Assembly (NCBI GenBank): GCA_036924085.1
Contig: JAVGWX010000003.1
Location: 125,167,474 to 125,231,473 of the forward strand
Source of the DNA: Ariolimax columbianus
Lineage: Eukaryota; Mollusca; Gastropoda; Stylommatophora; Arionidae
Reading direction: 5' to 3'
DNA length: 64,000 bases
In this document: one piece after another, positions 33,846 through 44,798 of the stretch
Layout: the number at the start of each line of letters is the position of its first letter
Numbering within the stretch: the first letter of the stretch is position 1
Position numbers and translations under genes: made by a program
The notes under the pieces: generated by a model
What the model saw: only the letters and a program-made list of their open reading frames with translations
Database searches by the model: none
Told to the model about the DNA's origin: nothing

Positions 33846-34499
33846 TAATATATTAATGCACAATGACTGTTAGGTTCTCTTTCCGGCATGATACAACTGC
33901 TACACAGGTGTTGTCAACAAGATACTCACACAAACTTCTGATGAAGGTCTACCGTTCTAATCACGAAGGTATAGAGCAGGGATCTTAAACACTTGACTTG
34001 TTTGATGTTTCAGAATATGATAAGGGTTAACAATTGTTACACATGCACTGAAAAAGATCATGTACACAAATAATGTTCTAGCTAAACACACACAAACTGA
34101 AGATTAAATGTCTTTACAGTACAAAATAAACATTTTAAACAAGTGAAAACCCCCTCATAACAAAAAACCTTTACTAAATAACGGAAGCCATCTACTGTAT
34201 AAAACAAAACATTTACTGTATAACAGAAATAAAGAACAAGATTCCACAAGCTAAACCAGAAAAATAAACCATGCTAGGTAACAAGTATCTGTTAATTAGA
34301 GTAAATCAGTTTGAGTAGTTCTGATTAAGTAATACGGCACAATGGACGTGAATCTTGGGCACTAAAAAAACATGAACAAAATGGGAAATGCAAATCTCAT
34401 TGCAACCAGTTGCAAGATGTTGTAAAAACTGTGTTCAAATTGTTTCATCTGGTGTCCTTGCAAGAATTGTTACTAGAAAGGAAACATAGATCCACTACC
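33846..34499. other. No gene recognised
   Basis: A-rich sequence with several 'ataaaacaaaacatttac'-type near-repeats (34130-34225). No coding block. Confidence 0.4.
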
Positions 34500-35413
34500 A
34501 CGAAATAGAGAGGCAAAAAGAAAACTTCAAATTAGGTGGCAAGGGCAAGAACTTGAACACAACACTGCACAGCTCCCAAGTGTCTAGGTGTAAAGTTAGA
34601 CGGCACATTATTCTACGTGACGCACCGTCAAGAAACAAAGCGTAAGATACAAGCAAGAAATAATATAATCCTAAAACTGACACAACATTGGGGGGAAGGG
34701 GGGGGGGGGGCGCACAGCCAACAATCCTTCGGACATCGGCACTCGCCATGTGGTTTTCTGTCACTGAATACGCTGAACCAGTCTGGAAAAATTATGGCCA
34801 TGCAAAACTAGTTGACACAGCAGTAATCTGATAGTATCAAGGTGCCTAAAACCTACCCCAACGATAAAATATACCCTATAATTGACATAGCACCACACGA
34901 GATCCGAAGAAGCGTTGTAGCAGAAATCGAACGAGAAAAACAGGAGCACGACCGAAGAGATCCAGTGTTTAGACATCAGGTACAGAGCACAAGACTCAAA
35001 TCCAGACGTTGTGTCCTAAAATCAACAAAGTCGATACTGATTATCTCTGAAAGCCGCTGTAGAGATGGCACGAAATGATGCAGCCCACATAGATGAAACT
35101 TCGGGAGGAACCTGCCCCAACGTCATCTACCATACACAATATGGAAATCGGTGAACAGACTTCGAACTGGTTATCACAGTGCAAGAGAAATATGAAACGA
35201 TGGAGATACACAGATGATGACACATGTGACTGTGGCGTAATACAGAACCCAAACCATCTGATGACTTGTCCCAACTTCCATGAAACCTCCAATAGGTGCC
35301 ATATGCTGGAGGAAAATGACAAGGCATTCCTTATCGCTGAATACTCGATGCAGGAAGTAGTAAGTGGTGCTTGGAATAACATTCCGAAAAAATATACAAA
35401 TTTATTACAATAA
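34500..35413 (+). mobile_element. LINE family R (copy 2)
   Basis: The + strand shows RQETKRKIQARNNIILKLTQ, a frame-shifting G run at 34690-34710, then YPIIDIAPHEIRRSVVAEIE (34870), HQVQSTRLKSRR, 'LREEPAP', 'CKRNMKRWRYTDDDTCDCG', NPNHLMTCPNF and FLIAEYSMQEVV. It aligns with 1275-2075 over the whole length. Inactivated by frameshifts. Confidence 0.85.
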
Positions 35414-35719
35414 CATCGTTATTAAAACATGAGGACATGGTTATGGTTTGGAAAGATCATTTCATGTGGTATTTCATAAATTTGGATTGGATTTTGACGC
35501 AATAAGTTTTTATTCAGATTTATTTTCTAACTATACCAATCTTGTCGCTGGTACCGTCTTCTTACCATAAGTGACAAATCTATAAGTCGCTCCCAGCGGC
35601 GTGAGAAGCGAATGGGTTACTAGTGTTTTGTTCTTGGAATCTTGCGGTAGGTAAATACTTCAATATTCGTCCCACCAGCACTGATCATTCTAGTATTATT
35701 AAATTTACTGCTACCATAT

Positions 35720-36215
35720 AAAAACAGTTGCCAATGGCAAGAAGAGACAACGACAGCATCAAACTTGTGTTCTTATATGACTATAGAGATCAATCCTGGC
35801 ACGTCAGACTTTGCCGTACGCAGCGCATTCATATGTAGAGTCGGCTGTGGAGTCGTCGTGCGCCCTGCTCTTTTGGGCGGCACTTCTACTTTGAGCCTCC
35901 GTGATGAGGTATCACTCAGCGATCTGAGCACAGTTGGTAATGCTAACGTGCCAGATGGAACGGATATGTGCAAACAACTTCTAGGAAGTGACATCATTGT
36001 TGAAGCTTTTCAGATACACTTTCAAGTAGTCTCTGTAGCCTTTCTTCTGTCCTCGTAATGAGCGCCTATCTGTTCTTAGCTCACCGTATAACAGGTGCTT
36101 AGAGAAGCGCTGATCGGGCATGCAAACATATCCCGTCCATCTTATCTGGGCTGTTTGCAAAAGCGTATGGATGCTCAACATGTTAGTCTTACTAAGAATA
36201 TCAGAGATAGGCACT
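35720..36215 (-). mobile_element. LINE C-terminus with zinc finger
   Basis: The minus strand encodes ILSKTNMLSIHTLLQTAQIR, 'WTGYVCMPDQRFSKHLLYGE', RGQKKGYRDYLKVYLKSF and 'HIRSIWHV', then YECAAYGKV and, after a stop, RARIDLYSHIRTQ, a C-x2-C...H knuckle. This is the fullest copy of the family that also left 7005-7215. Confidence 0.8.
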
Positions 36216-36239
36216 TAGTTTCTGCCAATGCATCCTGTT

Positions 36240-36893
36240 ACTAGTGACTAGTGGAAACCATTCATTTTAAATGGACATAATTCTAAATTACTAACTGTAC
36301 GTACATTTTGTTTGAAGAAGTATAAATATATATTTATTATTTAAATGAGTCTTCAAAATATCATATCAATATCTTATAAGAAAATACTTGTAACGGAAAT
36401 ATTATCAATGATAAATGTGAAAATATTTTCTTTTCGCAAAGTTTAATGATGAAGGTTGGTAGCCAAGTTAGAGCAGTAGTTAATGTACTGGCTTCCCAGC
36501 CGAGTGATTGGGGTTAAGTCTCCAGTTAGTGGAATATTTTTTCATCTATTTGAAAAGTGTAGTGACTAGTGTAGTACTAGTGACTAGTGGAAACCATTCA
36601 TTTTAAATGGACATAATTCTAAATTACTTACTGTACGTACATTTTGTTTGAAGAAGTATAAATATATATTTATTATTTAAATGAGTCTTCAAAATATCAT
36701 ATCAATATCTTATAAGAAAATACTTGTAACGGAAATATTATCAATGATAAATGTGAAAATATTTTCTTTTCGCAAAGTTTAATGATGAAGGTTGGTAGCC
36801 AAGTTAGAGCAGTAGTTAATGTACTGGCTTCCCAGCCGAGTGATTGGGGTTAAGTCTCCAGTTAGTGGAATATTTTTTCATCTATTTGAAAAG
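36240..36893. repeat. 336 bp direct duplication
   Basis: 36240-36556 and 36576-36893 are nearly identical (one difference seen near 36290/36626), with a period of 336 bases. Each copy contains a tRNA-like SINE head with box A-like 'tagccaagttagagcag' and box B-like 'ggggttaagtctcc'. Confidence 0.95.
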
Positions 36894-37045
36894 GGATTTT
36901 TTTTTCATCTATTTGAAAAGGGATTTTTTTTTCATCTATTTGAAAAGGGATTTTTTTTTCATCTATTTGAAAAGGGTTTTTTTTCACCTATTTGAAAAGG
37001 GATTTTTTTTCATCTATTTGAAAAGGGATTTTTTTTCTATCGCAA
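36893..37045. repeat. Minisatellite grown from the duplication end, about 6 units
   Basis: Units of about 25-27 bases run 'ggattttttttt' plus 'catctatttgaaaa'. The same segment forms the right end of each 336 bp duplicate. Confidence 0.93.
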
Positions 37046-37319
37046 AATGGCTCCAGTGATCAAATCGTCCACAAAAATTATGCCAGTCGGCGTGATGTTG
37101 ACCACATCACCCATAGTGTGCCGTTAATCGTGAAAAATATGGGCCTAGCACGATATTTCCAATATGCCTAGCTGGCGTGTTAACGAGATCTTTATTATTT
37201 TGTTTACTCTAATCATGAAATTTGAGACTTGATTTGTCTTCAAATAATAGATGTGCTAAAAGAGTATAATGTTTCTTGCCGCTACAATACAATACATAAT
37301 GAGAAAGAAAGTCGTTATA

Positions 37320-37700
37320 GTGTGCCATGGGAAACACAGAGAGGGAGGTCTACAGACACATGCCAAACCACAATCTAAATGACAGTATAAATCAACTCAC
37401 AAGTAAAGATCAGAGCATCATTTTCCGGCTGAGAATGCAACACATCATAATTAATAAGCACCGGAATATAATTCAATGACAAAACCCTTCTGAGTGCCAA
37501 CTTTGTACACACCAATAGCACGAAACCATTGGTCGCCATCTCTTCTTAGCGCGTGGCGCTCAACGATGTTAGGAAAATACTTCATCCCACAAAGCCAGTA
37601 AATGTAACATTTTGTATGGCACTAGACAACAACTGACAAACACATTCAAATACAATTACATGGCATTGGGTTGAAGTGCGTGAGCCCAGATGCTGCTGGA
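37320..37700 (+). mobile_element. LINE 3' end of the RNase H-bearing type
   Basis: The + strand reads LTSKDQSIIFRLRMQHIIIN, 'KHRNIIQ', 'PSECQLCTHQ', a stop, and HETIGRHLFLARG. The pattern R-L-R-x-x-H...N-x-H, C-x2-C, ET-x-x-H-x-L-F is the C-terminal segment of Jockey/I-type LINEs that carry RNase H. Possibly related to the minus strand RNase H fragment at 51676. Confidence 0.7.
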
Positions 37701-38028
37701 TCTGTAATAACTACAACACAGCAACAACTAATTTCCAAGCAATGAAATGACTTTTTCTCATGCAGTCTGAGTTTGAGACTCCTGGTGTAAAGGGACTATT
37801 TGACTCTGACCAGTTGTGGTATGCCGGTAACAGATGGCGTTAAGTGTTGGAACACAACCGAAATAAACCAGTAACAGATAGTCTTCCAACAACATATTGA
37901 AATTATTCAGTGGTAATGGAAAATGAAGAAAGCGCAAATGTTAGAGAGGCTGTTGGGTTAATGGAATTACAAAGTAGACTCCCACCCACATAAGCAGCCA
38001 CTAAAACTTCTGATGAAACTGGGACATG

Positions 38029-38595
38029 TTTACTGCGATAGATAACAAGATACAAAGATTTGTGAGAAGACTATTCTATATAAATAAACAGATTACTGCA
38101 ATAGATAACAAGAAATAAAGATCTGTGAGATGAATATTCTATAGAAATAAACAGATTACTGCAATAGATAACAAGATACAAAGATTTGTGAGAAGACTAT
38201 TCTATATAAATAAACAGATTACTGCAATAGATAACAAGAAATAAAGATCTGTGAGATGAATATTCTATAGAAATAAACAGATTACTGCAATAGATAACAA
38301 GAAATAAAGATCTGTGAGATGAATATTCTATAGAAATAAACAGATTACTGCAATAGATAACAAGAAATAAAGATCTGTGAGATGAATATTCTATAGAAAT
38401 AAACAGATTACTGCAATAGATAACAAGAAATAAAGATCTGTGAGATGAATATTCTATAGAAATAAACAGATTACTGCAATAGATAACAAGAAATAAAGAT
38501 CTGTGAGATGAATATTCTATAGAAATAAACAGATTACTGCAATAGATAACAAGAAATAAAGATTTGTGAGATGAATATTCTATAGAAACAAACAA
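38029..38595. repeat. 63 bp minisatellite, about 9 units
   Basis: The period is exactly 63 ('gattact' recurs at 38091, 38154, 38217, 38280, 38343, 38406, 38469 and 38532). Two unit types alternate at the left end and one type follows. The 21-codon period explains the long minus strand frame. Confidence 0.97.
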
Positions 38596-39489
38596 CTGTA
38601 TACTGAAAAGTCACAAATGTAAAAATTGTGCGGCACATTTTTTTGCCTCAAAATAAAAAGTAACTGACATTCATTCCTCTTTTCATTCCAATGTGAAGTA
38701 TAGGCCACCATGAGCAGCACGGTCCTTGTACAAGAAGCCTGTTTTCAAGCTACTGCAGGCATTCACCTTTCCTCTCTAATTTGGAGCATACACTTTAGCT
38801 GGCTCCCTTACAGGAAGCCTGTATCAGAGCTACTGCGGTGGCTCACTATAACATCAGTGTTTCTTTACAATAGGATGTTGTCAGCACAACTCTCCTTAGT
38901 CCCTTTTACAAAATGCTTGGCATGTGACATTTGCTTTATTCTTATCACCATGTGTACCACTCAGACAAAGGAAAAGCAAAAAGGACCACATGACATTTCT
39001 TAATATTTGTCAAACTTAAATCTTATAATTTAATTCATATCCATTGTGTTTAACCGTCAGTACAGACAATGCATCTTTTACAATAAGTTAATAAAAAAGA
39101 GCAGAAAATAGATTATGACTAGAAATATGCTTCTTTTTATTTAATTAAAAGTGTACATTAAAGCCACAAATAAGTATGCACAAAATTATGTAGCAACCTA
39201 AAAGCTCTAACGATCTATCATGTAGCTAGATACCATATATATAATGTTACACGAATCTAAGAAACAAAATTAATGACACATGCTTGTGGTAATGAAGAGA
39301 ACATAAACATACCTAGTACAGAGACACAATAAAAATAACAGTTTAGCAATATTAATATTAATACAAAGGTTATATAATATAGATGAACTCATAGGGGCAG
39401 GTGACAAAGGTGAGTGAAACAGTTATTGCACATCAGCTTAACTAGTTTAACAGGTGAGTACTAGAATTAGTCACGTCTGCTTTCTCTAC
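38596..39489. other. No gene recognised
   Basis: AT-rich. The frame at 38710-39003 contains an internal partial duplication ('caggaagcctgt...agctactg') but no domain. Confidence 0.35.
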
Positions 39490-40135
39490 CAGTGTAAACA
39501 TCAGAGTAGGTAGACATCAGACTAATCCAGTATATACAATAGAGTAGACAGACATTATACTATACCAGTATCAGGTCAGGTCAGTGTAAACATCATATAC
39601 GAGTGTAAACATCATAATATGCCAGTGTAGACATCAGAATATACCAGTGTAAACATCAGAATGTGCCAGTGTAAACATCAGAATGTGCCAGTGTAAACAT
39701 CAGAATGTGTCAGTGTAAACATCAGAATATGCCAGTGTAAACATCAGAGTAAGCAGACATCAGCCTATACCAGTGTAAACACCAGAGTAGACAGACATCA
39801 GACTATACTATTGTAAACACCAGAGTAGGCAGACATCAGACTATACTATTGTAAACACCATAGTAGGCAGACGTCAGACTATACCAGTGTAAATACCAGA
39901 GTAGGCGAACATCAGACTATACTATTGTAAACACCAGTGTATGCAGACATCAGAATATACTATTGTAAACACCAGAGTAGGCAGACGTCAGAGTATACTA
40001 TTGTAAACATAAGAGTAGGCAGACATCAGACTATACTATTGTAAACACCAGAGTAGGCAGACGTCAGACTATACTATTGTAAACACCAGAGTAAGCCGAC
40101 ATCAGACTATAATATTGTAAACACCAGACGTGTGC
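39490..40135. repeat. Compound 22 bp and 38 bp minisatellite
   Basis: The left part (about 39580-39745) repeats 'cagtgtaaacatcagaatgt'; the right part repeats a longer unit joining 'gtaggcagacatcagac' to 'tatactattgtaaacacc'. Confidence 0.93.
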
Positions 40136-40714
40136 AGCGACTCAATAATGGTGAAGTAGGTCAAATGATATTCAAGATGAACGACAGTAGAGTACTTCCT
40201 TCATCGCTAAAACCTTTCACCCCTCGTGAAGCACAGCGTCACCAGGAAAGTTGGACTCCTTAAGAGAAGCTTACATTCCAACACTTACATTCAAAGTTTC
40301 AGCATATTCAGCATACTAGCTCCATACACAATCGTGTTTAGTCATATATTATGACATGCTTGGAGGTGACTTTTGTTCTATTCTTTCCACCATGAGTCCC
40401 GTCTGGTGAAGTTTGTTTAAGTGGACACCCTAACTTAGTTCGGTACTATCCTTTACACGTGCACACTTAAAAGTGATTTGGTTTCAATGTTTATATACAG
40501 AATTGCTTCTATCATCTTTGTGATTAGTGTGTACAACCAGCGAGCTGCAAGAACAATCAGTATTCACATCCTTCACCTTTTACAGGGAGTGATACTGAGC
40601 ACCTATGGGTATGTCCAGAGTGCAGTGAAGTCGATTCTTAGAAACAGAACAGAACTATCTTTATGAGCAATGGACAGGATTTAGTTGGCATCTAAAATGT
40701 TCAAAGATGAAGGT

Positions 40715-40880
40715 TACCATATAGCAAAAACTGCTGTCAGGGATAAGGTGTTAAAGAATTCATTGTAATAGATATCAGCTTCTTGTAAGGATAAGTAAAC
40801 ATTTCCGTTATTCACTGTCTTGTCTAACAGTAAATTGGGTTCCCATTTACAGCTTGGTCAGCTAGAGTGTGAGAAGACTT
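40715..40880 (-). repeat. SINE family S body
   Basis: On the minus strand: 'aagctgtaaatgggaaccc', 'tactgttagac', 'cttatccctgacagcag' and 'tttttgctatatgg'. It parallels 48030-48195 and 59590-59770. Confidence 0.7.
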
Positions 40881-40959
40881 TTGAACGCCGCTCTTTTTCT
40901 ATGAGAAACACACACTCTCTATGGTCTAAAGTTAACATGCAACCAATCTATCAAAGACC

Positions 40960-41425
40960 ATAGCCACTTTTAGTGCATAGGCCACCGACAACATGCCGCC
41001 AGCATGCACGGTCCTGTGCTGCTCTTTATGCATCTCTCCAGTTGTAATCATTTAATCTTAGTTCCTTTTTACATTCTCTTCTCCGAGTATTTTGGGGGTC
41101 TATGTCACTTTCTCTTCCCTTGAGGATTCCATATAAGAACCTGTCTGGCTATATTGGACGGTGCCTTCAGTAGCATATGTCCTATCTAGCCTAATATTCT
41201 TCGTCTAATTTGTTATTCCAGTGGCTGTTGTTGGCTCCTTTCCTATAGATATGCATTCCTCACCATGACCTGTCACTTTGTGCCCATTATTCTTCGTAGG
41301 CATCTGTTTACGAAGGACTGGTGTCTTGTTTATATGGCTTTGGTCGTTCTCCGTGTTTCGGCTCCATACAACAGCACCAACTTGACACTGGCGTTGAATT
41401 CTAACTAAACTATAAGTATAATCCC
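40960..41425 (-). mobile_element. LINE family P C-terminal fragment
   Basis: The minus strand gives 'NASVKLVLLYGAETRRTTKA', 'FVNRCLRRIMGTK', 'IGHMLLKAPSNIARQVLIWN', then PQGKRK and a decayed end. L-L-Y-G-A-E-T...C-L-R-R-I...W-N-P-Q-G-K-R is the family signature. Stops throughout. Confidence 0.8.
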
Positions 41426-41639
41426 CGTATAACAAGTTGCAACACACTTTCTGCCCTCATGGCTATAAATCAGCAGCAGTTAAGGATATTAAGAGCACCC
41501 CATCCTATAGCGCTTACCTTAACAAAACAACCTTGGTGCAACACTCACTGTCCTAGTGTGATGAAAGTGCTGCCATCCTGGCTTCATAAATATCAATTTC
41601 GGGGAGATGAAAAATGGTCCGTGTGGTAGAGGAGAATGG

Positions 41640-42165
41640 GACCATGTAGCGAAGTGGATAGATACACGGCTCCCATTCTGAACGTGCATATGTTTGGATT
41701 CAGGGCTACGTAGCGAAGTGGTTAGTGACACGGCTCCCAGCCTAAACATGCATATGTTTTAATTCAGGGCTATGTAGTGAAGTGGTTAGTGACACGGCTC
41801 CCAACCTAAACCTGCATATGTTTGGATTCAGGGTTAAGTAGCGAAGTGGTTAGTGACACGGCTCCCAGCCTAAACATGCATATGTTTTAATTCAGGGCTA
41901 TGTAGCGAAGTGGTAAGTGACACGGCGCCCAGCCTAAACATGCATATGTTTGGATTCAGGGTTACGTAGCGAAGTGGTTAGTGACACGGCTCCCAGCCTA
42001 AACATGCATATGTTTGGATTCAGGGTTACGTAGCGAAGTGGTTAGTGACAAGGCTCCCAGCCTAAATTTGTTATTTTTAAAAATTCAGGGCTACGTAGCG
42101 AAGTGGTTAGTGACACGGCTCCCAGCCTAAACATACATTTGTTTGGATTCGGCAAGGTAGTGCTA
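41640..42165 (+). repeat. Tandem tRNA-like array, 8 units of 64 bp
   Basis: 'gtagcgaagtgg' or a close variant starts at 41646, 41710, 41774, 41838, 41902, 41966, 42030 and 42095. Each unit has a box A-like 'tagcgaagtggttag', an internal 'cggctcccagcctaaac' and a box B-like 'gtttggattcaggg'. The unit resembles the head of a tRNA-derived SINE. The last unit runs into non-repeated sequence ('gcaaggtagtgc'). Confidence 0.93.
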
Positions 42166-42274
42166 TTATTGGATGTAAATTCATTTTTAAAATGTGTGCT
42201 TAATTTAGATACATAGGAACCATAAGATGCAGAACACAGTACAATGCGCGACACATTATAAAACTAGTCGAACG

Positions 42275-42740
42275 ATAATATGGACAGTAGAGAGATATAC
42301 ACACCAAGCCCAAGAATCGTTAACTCCAATGTGATGTCGGTCATTTTATATGGATCGGAAATGTTGGGGATGACCAAACTCAATATTAATAGATTGCAGG
42401 AAATTTTCTACAAATACTTGAAAAAGATTAAGGGCATGAACTGGTTCATGAAGGTTATAAACAAAAGCTTATGGGAAATTACAGAAGAGACAAGTAGAAT
42501 ATGGAATCGTATAAAGAAGTTAGCGCTGGATAGTCTACACACTGCAAAAACACCATGTCGCTATCATCAAACAATCTCCATCATGGTTAGCCACAAGGGA
42601 AAATATGCAAAGAAGACCAAACAGCACATGGAGAAGAGACTTGGAGGCTGATACAAGAAATACAGAGATAAACTGGAAAGTACTTGAGAAAATAACACAG
42701 TATCGTCTCTTCGTGAAGATTCATCGATGGCCTTAGCTCT
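42275..42740 (+). mobile_element. LINE family P (best-preserved C-terminus)
   Basis: The + strand has a continuous frame with SNVMSVILYGSEMLGMTKLN, 'YKYLKKIKGMNWFMKV' and 'LWEITEETSR'. After a frameshift it reads RPNSTWRRDLEADTRNTEIN and WKVLEKITQYR, then stops near 42732. This is the usual end of the 'RRDLEAD' class of LINE proteins. Confidence 0.85.
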
Positions 42741-43334
42741 CCAAGATGATAAAGGTGAAGCAGAAGAGGAGAAACATACTGAAAGCTCCATCTTCACCCG
42801 TTAGATGGAGACACTGTGAAAGATGAACAAGCAATTCACAGATTGTAGGAATTGGAAACCAAACATAAGTCGAGCAAACGAAGCATAGAAGAGTGGGTAC
42901 TAACACCGAGCTACATGAATTACCCGTGTCCATATCATTCACCATTTGAGAATGAGCCCATATGATTCTGTCTCATGTGTATAACATAACAGTCTGCTCT
43001 GAGCCTACATGACTCATCATAAACTAACAAAACAGAGCATCAAAAGCAGCTGTCGACCCCACTATCATTACCATAAAAACTAGAAAAGCGCAAGAAATTT
43101 ATATAATAAGCAAACATATTGATAACTGCATGTTGATTACATTCAAAATGTAATGGCAAAAGAGAGATGGTCTTAACAGTAAGTGAAATCCTTGATTCTC
43201 ATATTTTTGGTAAAAAGAAATGGAAAACAACTCACAGAACCAACTTTACTGCAACAAGACCTCCCCGTATATCCTGTCTCTTTCATTTCTGAAAATGGCA
43301 GTGTTGATGACAGAGTATGGACTCCGTATCTCCT

Positions 43335-43485
43335 ATGACGGCTCCGAAAGGTACCCATTTACAATGGGTGAACTGGAAGAAGCGTTCATACCATGAAAAA
43401 CCCTCGATTTGCTCAGTCTGTCAAATCGATTTGAACCTGGTTTATTGGGCTCGCAACTCTCAGGCAACACACTCCCCTAAATTCT
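43335..43485 (-). repeat. Diverged SINE, family S-like
   Basis: The minus strand carries 'acccattgtaaatgggtacc', comparable to the conserved segment of the SINEs at 53835 and 48030. Its tRNA-like head is degraded. Confidence 0.5.
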
Positions 43486-43510
43486 TCTTTTTTACATATT
43501 TTACAACTAA

Positions 43511-43572
<62 letters not shown>
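43511..43572. repeat. (GAT)n microsatellite
   Basis: About 20 uninterrupted triplets. Several LINE fragments in the window end in short ATG/GAT runs, so it may have started as a retroposon tail. Confidence 0.97.
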
Positions 43573-43911
43573 AATGTTTGTCCATTACATCTGATGATGA
43601 AAACTCTCTCTGTTCAGTCGTTTGGAATATGTTCAGTCAGTTTTTCCCAATAAAATCACATAAAATTGCATGCTAACTTAGCTTGTATGTCAACCATTGT
43701 TTGTATTGATTTCTTCAGCAGTCTCTCTAGTTGACAAGTATGTGATGTTTACCACAACAGCCTATCAATATGACATATATGTCCTTGCATTGTTATACGT
43801 GTCATCTGTCTGGATGTGCAATCGGTCTTTGACCTACACGGATACAAGTTACATATACCCAGGTACAGTTTCTAAACTTGTGATTTGTAGCATCATCTTC
43901 GAGGACGATTT

Positions 43912-44256
43912 GGCTTGGCTTGGTTTCGTTCGTTCTCAATTTCCCGCTACCAAATCATGAAAGGGCTTAAGTAGCAGAACATATTCCAGAGAACGGAATG
44001 CGTTGTGTCGTAGTTCACAGCTTGACTGCGATATTTGCACCTTTCGGTCCAACACATACTATTTCAGCAAGCATTTTTTAGTACCGGGTTAGCATTTCCT
44101 CTTCGATCCCTTCTCCTTAGCCAGTCTGTCATGCTGCAGCCTGTTATCAAGGATCACCGCGTGGCGGTGTAGAAGGGTCTTGGCAGCTCTGTTACGCTGG
44201 CCCTGACGCTAGCAGTCAGCTATGGGTCGCTGACTATTGCAGCTCATGCTCTTCTC
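43912..44256 (-). repeat. Family U 3' UTR copy inside the mariner TIR
   Basis: This 345-base copy is flanked by a perfect 12-base duplication, 'cgaggacgattt' at 43900-43911 and 44257-44268. The duplicated sequence is the start of the mariner left terminal repeat. Target duplication supports retrotransposition. Confidence 0.88.
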
Positions 44257-44484
44257 CGAGGACGATTTTAAAAGTTTTACCTCTAACGCTATGGCTTTGA
44301 CAACAGTGCCCATCGAAATAAATCAAAGAATGACAGCGTTATATGGTGACTCCTGAGTGGATGTCAGTACTGTCAGGAAGTTGGCAGGGACTGTAACAGG
44401 CTACAATCCAGCCATGACGCACCTGCATGACAAGGCTCGCATTGGGCAACAGTTGTAGATGCACAGCATCTAGCTCACGTTGAA

Positions 44485-44798
44485 GAACGTATTGTTTGCG
44501 ATAGTCTACAATGAGTAGGTTACTTTTTTTGCGAGTTGCAGTAGCTTTCCTCACATCCCGAGCGTGCTGATGAAGGTGAACCTGTGTCCTCTAGGCGGTT
44601 GTGCTATGCTTGGCTTCATCTTCGTGTCCCTCACTACTACAGGGATCACGTCGATCCATCACCTCTTTAGCAGGAAAACAGCCCGTTTCTAGGGAAGGCT
44701 ACTAGTAAGCCGAGATGAGTGTCTTGGCCAGTATGTTTTGCCTGACCCTGACTAACATGTCTGACCAGTATATTTTGCCAGACCAGACGTTGGTCTTC
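44485..44798 (-). repeat. Family C copy inside the mariner gene
   Basis: The reverse complement matches 28535-28872 from 'aggaagaccaacgtctggtc' to 'gctcgggatgtgagg' and 'caaaaaaagtaa'. It interrupts the N-terminal part of the mariner transposase, between the GQQL segment and VDEFIRS. Confidence 0.8.

Noticed and set aside
38197..38595. 132-codon frame with repeated 21-residue units
   Set aside because: Translation of the 63 bp minisatellite, not a repeat protein gene.
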